Under the pieces are notes generated by a model that was not told the DNA's origin, ran no database searches, and saw nothing but the letters and a program-made list of their open reading frames with translations. A DNA stretch of 64,000 bases, taken from VXNE01 sp965200505 (GTDB taxonomy: Bacteria; Pseudomonadota; Gammaproteobacteria; Pseudomonadales; Azotimanducaceae). A program made the position numbers and the translations under genes. The stretch covers positions 3,348,001 to 3,412,000 of the forward strand of contig OZ241343.1 in NCBI GenBank assembly GCA_965200505.1. Direction: 5' to 3'. Within the stretch, counting starts at the first letter, position 1. Every line of letters starts with the position of its first letter. Shown here in pieces: positions 63,066 through 64,000 of this stretch.

Positions 63066-63809
63066 TTAACCGCGGAACACGCGCTGCCGGTGGTATTCGA
63101 GGAACTCCCGCTCGGGCTGGAACTTCTCGGCCGGCTCGATTCGGCGGCCCTCAAACCCGCCGATGGTCTCGGCGAGGAAGTGGTCGGTTTCACTGGCGAG
63201 GCCAGACCACACGCGCACCGTCATGTCCTCGGCGATGGTGATTAAGCCGCTGTCGAACGCTCGGTCGTGCAGCGCGGACAGCAACAACCCGTTGCGTGGA
63301 TTCACGCGGTTGGCCCGATCGACGCGCCACGGCACGATGTGGCTCGCGTTCAGGAGCTCTGGCGTTGCCAGGCCCGTGATGCAGCAGCGGCCCCGATAGG
63401 CACTCAACAGCGCGTCGCGGAAGAAGCGCTGGCCGATGCGCTCGCGGACGGTCGCAAGCCGCTCTCCGCCGAAATGGGCTGGCGGAATCGGCTCTGGCTG
63501 GTTGGGTTGCACCGCGTCCACGGCGCGTCTCGTCTCGATGGCGAACGCTTCCCAGTCCTCCTGCATTTCGGCCCACATCGCTCGATCCGCCACCGAGGCG
63601 GAACTCAAGCCACGGCGGCCGGTTCCCGTGATGGCTGGGTCGAGGCTCGCGATGTTGCTGAGCTTCATGGCAAGGGCACTCGGCGTCCGCCCGATGAACT
63701 CAGCGAACGCCACGATCTCTGGATTTCGATGGTGCAGGCGCCCGAACGGTGTGCGGCAATACAACGAGAAGGCGACGAGCAACTGTTGCCGCGTCCATGG
63801 GGTCGCCAA
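63066..63809 (-). CDS. HNH endonuclease
   Basis: A 247-residue protein with a TTG start (63809) preceded by AAGGAG at 7 bases. The N-terminal helical domain 'WTRQQLLVAFSLYCRTPFG' and 'FIGRTPSALAMKLSNIASLD' is typical of this HNH subgroup. The catalytic HNH core is 'CCITGLATPELLNASHIVPW' followed by 'NPRNGLLLSALHDRAFD'. Such proteins are often found as orphan nucleases or in defence neighbourhoods; no methyltransferase is adjacent here. Confidence 0.88.
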   Translation of the reverse strand: MATPWTRQQLLVAFSLYCRTPFGRLHHRNPEIVAFAEFIGRTPSALAMKLSNIASLDPAITGTGRRGLSSASVADRAMWAEMQEDWEAFAIETRRAVDAVQPNQPEPIPPAHFGGERLATVRERIGQRFFRDALLSAYRGRCCITGLATPELLNASHIVPWRVDRANRVNPRNGLLLSALHDRAFDSGLITIAEDMTVRVWSGLASETDHFLAETIGGFEGRRIEPAEKFQPEREFLEYHRQRVFRG

Positions 63810-64000
63810 AGCGTTGCTCCTTCGCGCCGTCGCTCATCGCCGATTGGTGCGCTCGCCGGTGTGGTTGCGCCCCTAATCCCCGCTTAAGGAATCGTTGAAG
63901 TGGGCTGAGAGGCGCACCGTGCAAGGGATTTTCCGGCAAGATGCCGGTTGAGACAAAACACCCTGCAGGTGCGCCGATGGAGAGCTTACTTCCCCGTCCG

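Overview
The window is high-GC bacterial chromosome, very probably from an uncultured gammaproteobacterium. I infer this from gene order and family membership, not from any database search. The left third is a conserved housekeeping backbone: pilMNOP (type IV pilus inner-membrane alignment complex, pilP running off the left edge), mrcA (PBP1A), an M48 metalloprotease, rpmE, priA, a SPOR-domain protein, hslVU, a DUF971 protein, ubiE, ubiB and tatABC. The hslV to tatC stretch is tightly packed with 4-base ATGA/GTGA overlaps. A small lower-GC cassette (Uma2-family nuclease, PIN toxin, small antitoxin-like protein) sits between pilM and mrcA.

From 18.3 to 36.4 kb the genes are metabolic or accessory. 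They comprise a lipoprotein alpha/beta hydrolase, two unknown proteins, and an acetoin-dehydrogenase-like set (E1 alpha, E1 beta, AcoX-like kinase, E2, with no E3). Then come a secreted Calx-beta/LRR protein, a two-part ADP-ribosylglycohydrolase, a MaoC hydratase with an alpha/beta hydrolase, and an amidohydrolase/GPH transporter/PhoD phosphatase operon. PhoD carries a twin-arginine signal and is an expected client of the tatABC genes in the same window.

From 36.4 to 52.1 kb the sequence looks like a genomic island. Base composition and codon use shift toward A+T. It carries a 2,591-residue secreted LRR protein with its own sigma70-like promoter, a decayed IS21-type transposase, and a 1,392-residue multi-pass membrane protein of unrecognised architecture (Cache-like sensor regions, a P-loop-less ATPase-like segment, a winged-helix-like segment, then two terminal membrane helices). 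A decayed IS481-like element with both inverted repeats still visible and a second Uma2 protein follow. The two giant proteins are the best candidates for undescribed biology here.

From 52.4 kb to the end the composition returns to high GC. This part holds an AAA-like/PD-(D/E)XK protein, then an HD-domain protein next to a gamma-butyrobetaine-hydroxylase-like dioxygenase (a pairing reminiscent of organophosphonate oxidation systems). After these come a YVTN beta-propeller/cytochrome c protein, a VOC protein, an alpha/beta hydrolase, a secreted metallo-beta-lactamase-fold protein, an MFS transporter and an HNH endonuclease. I saw no rRNA, tRNA or CRISPR array.
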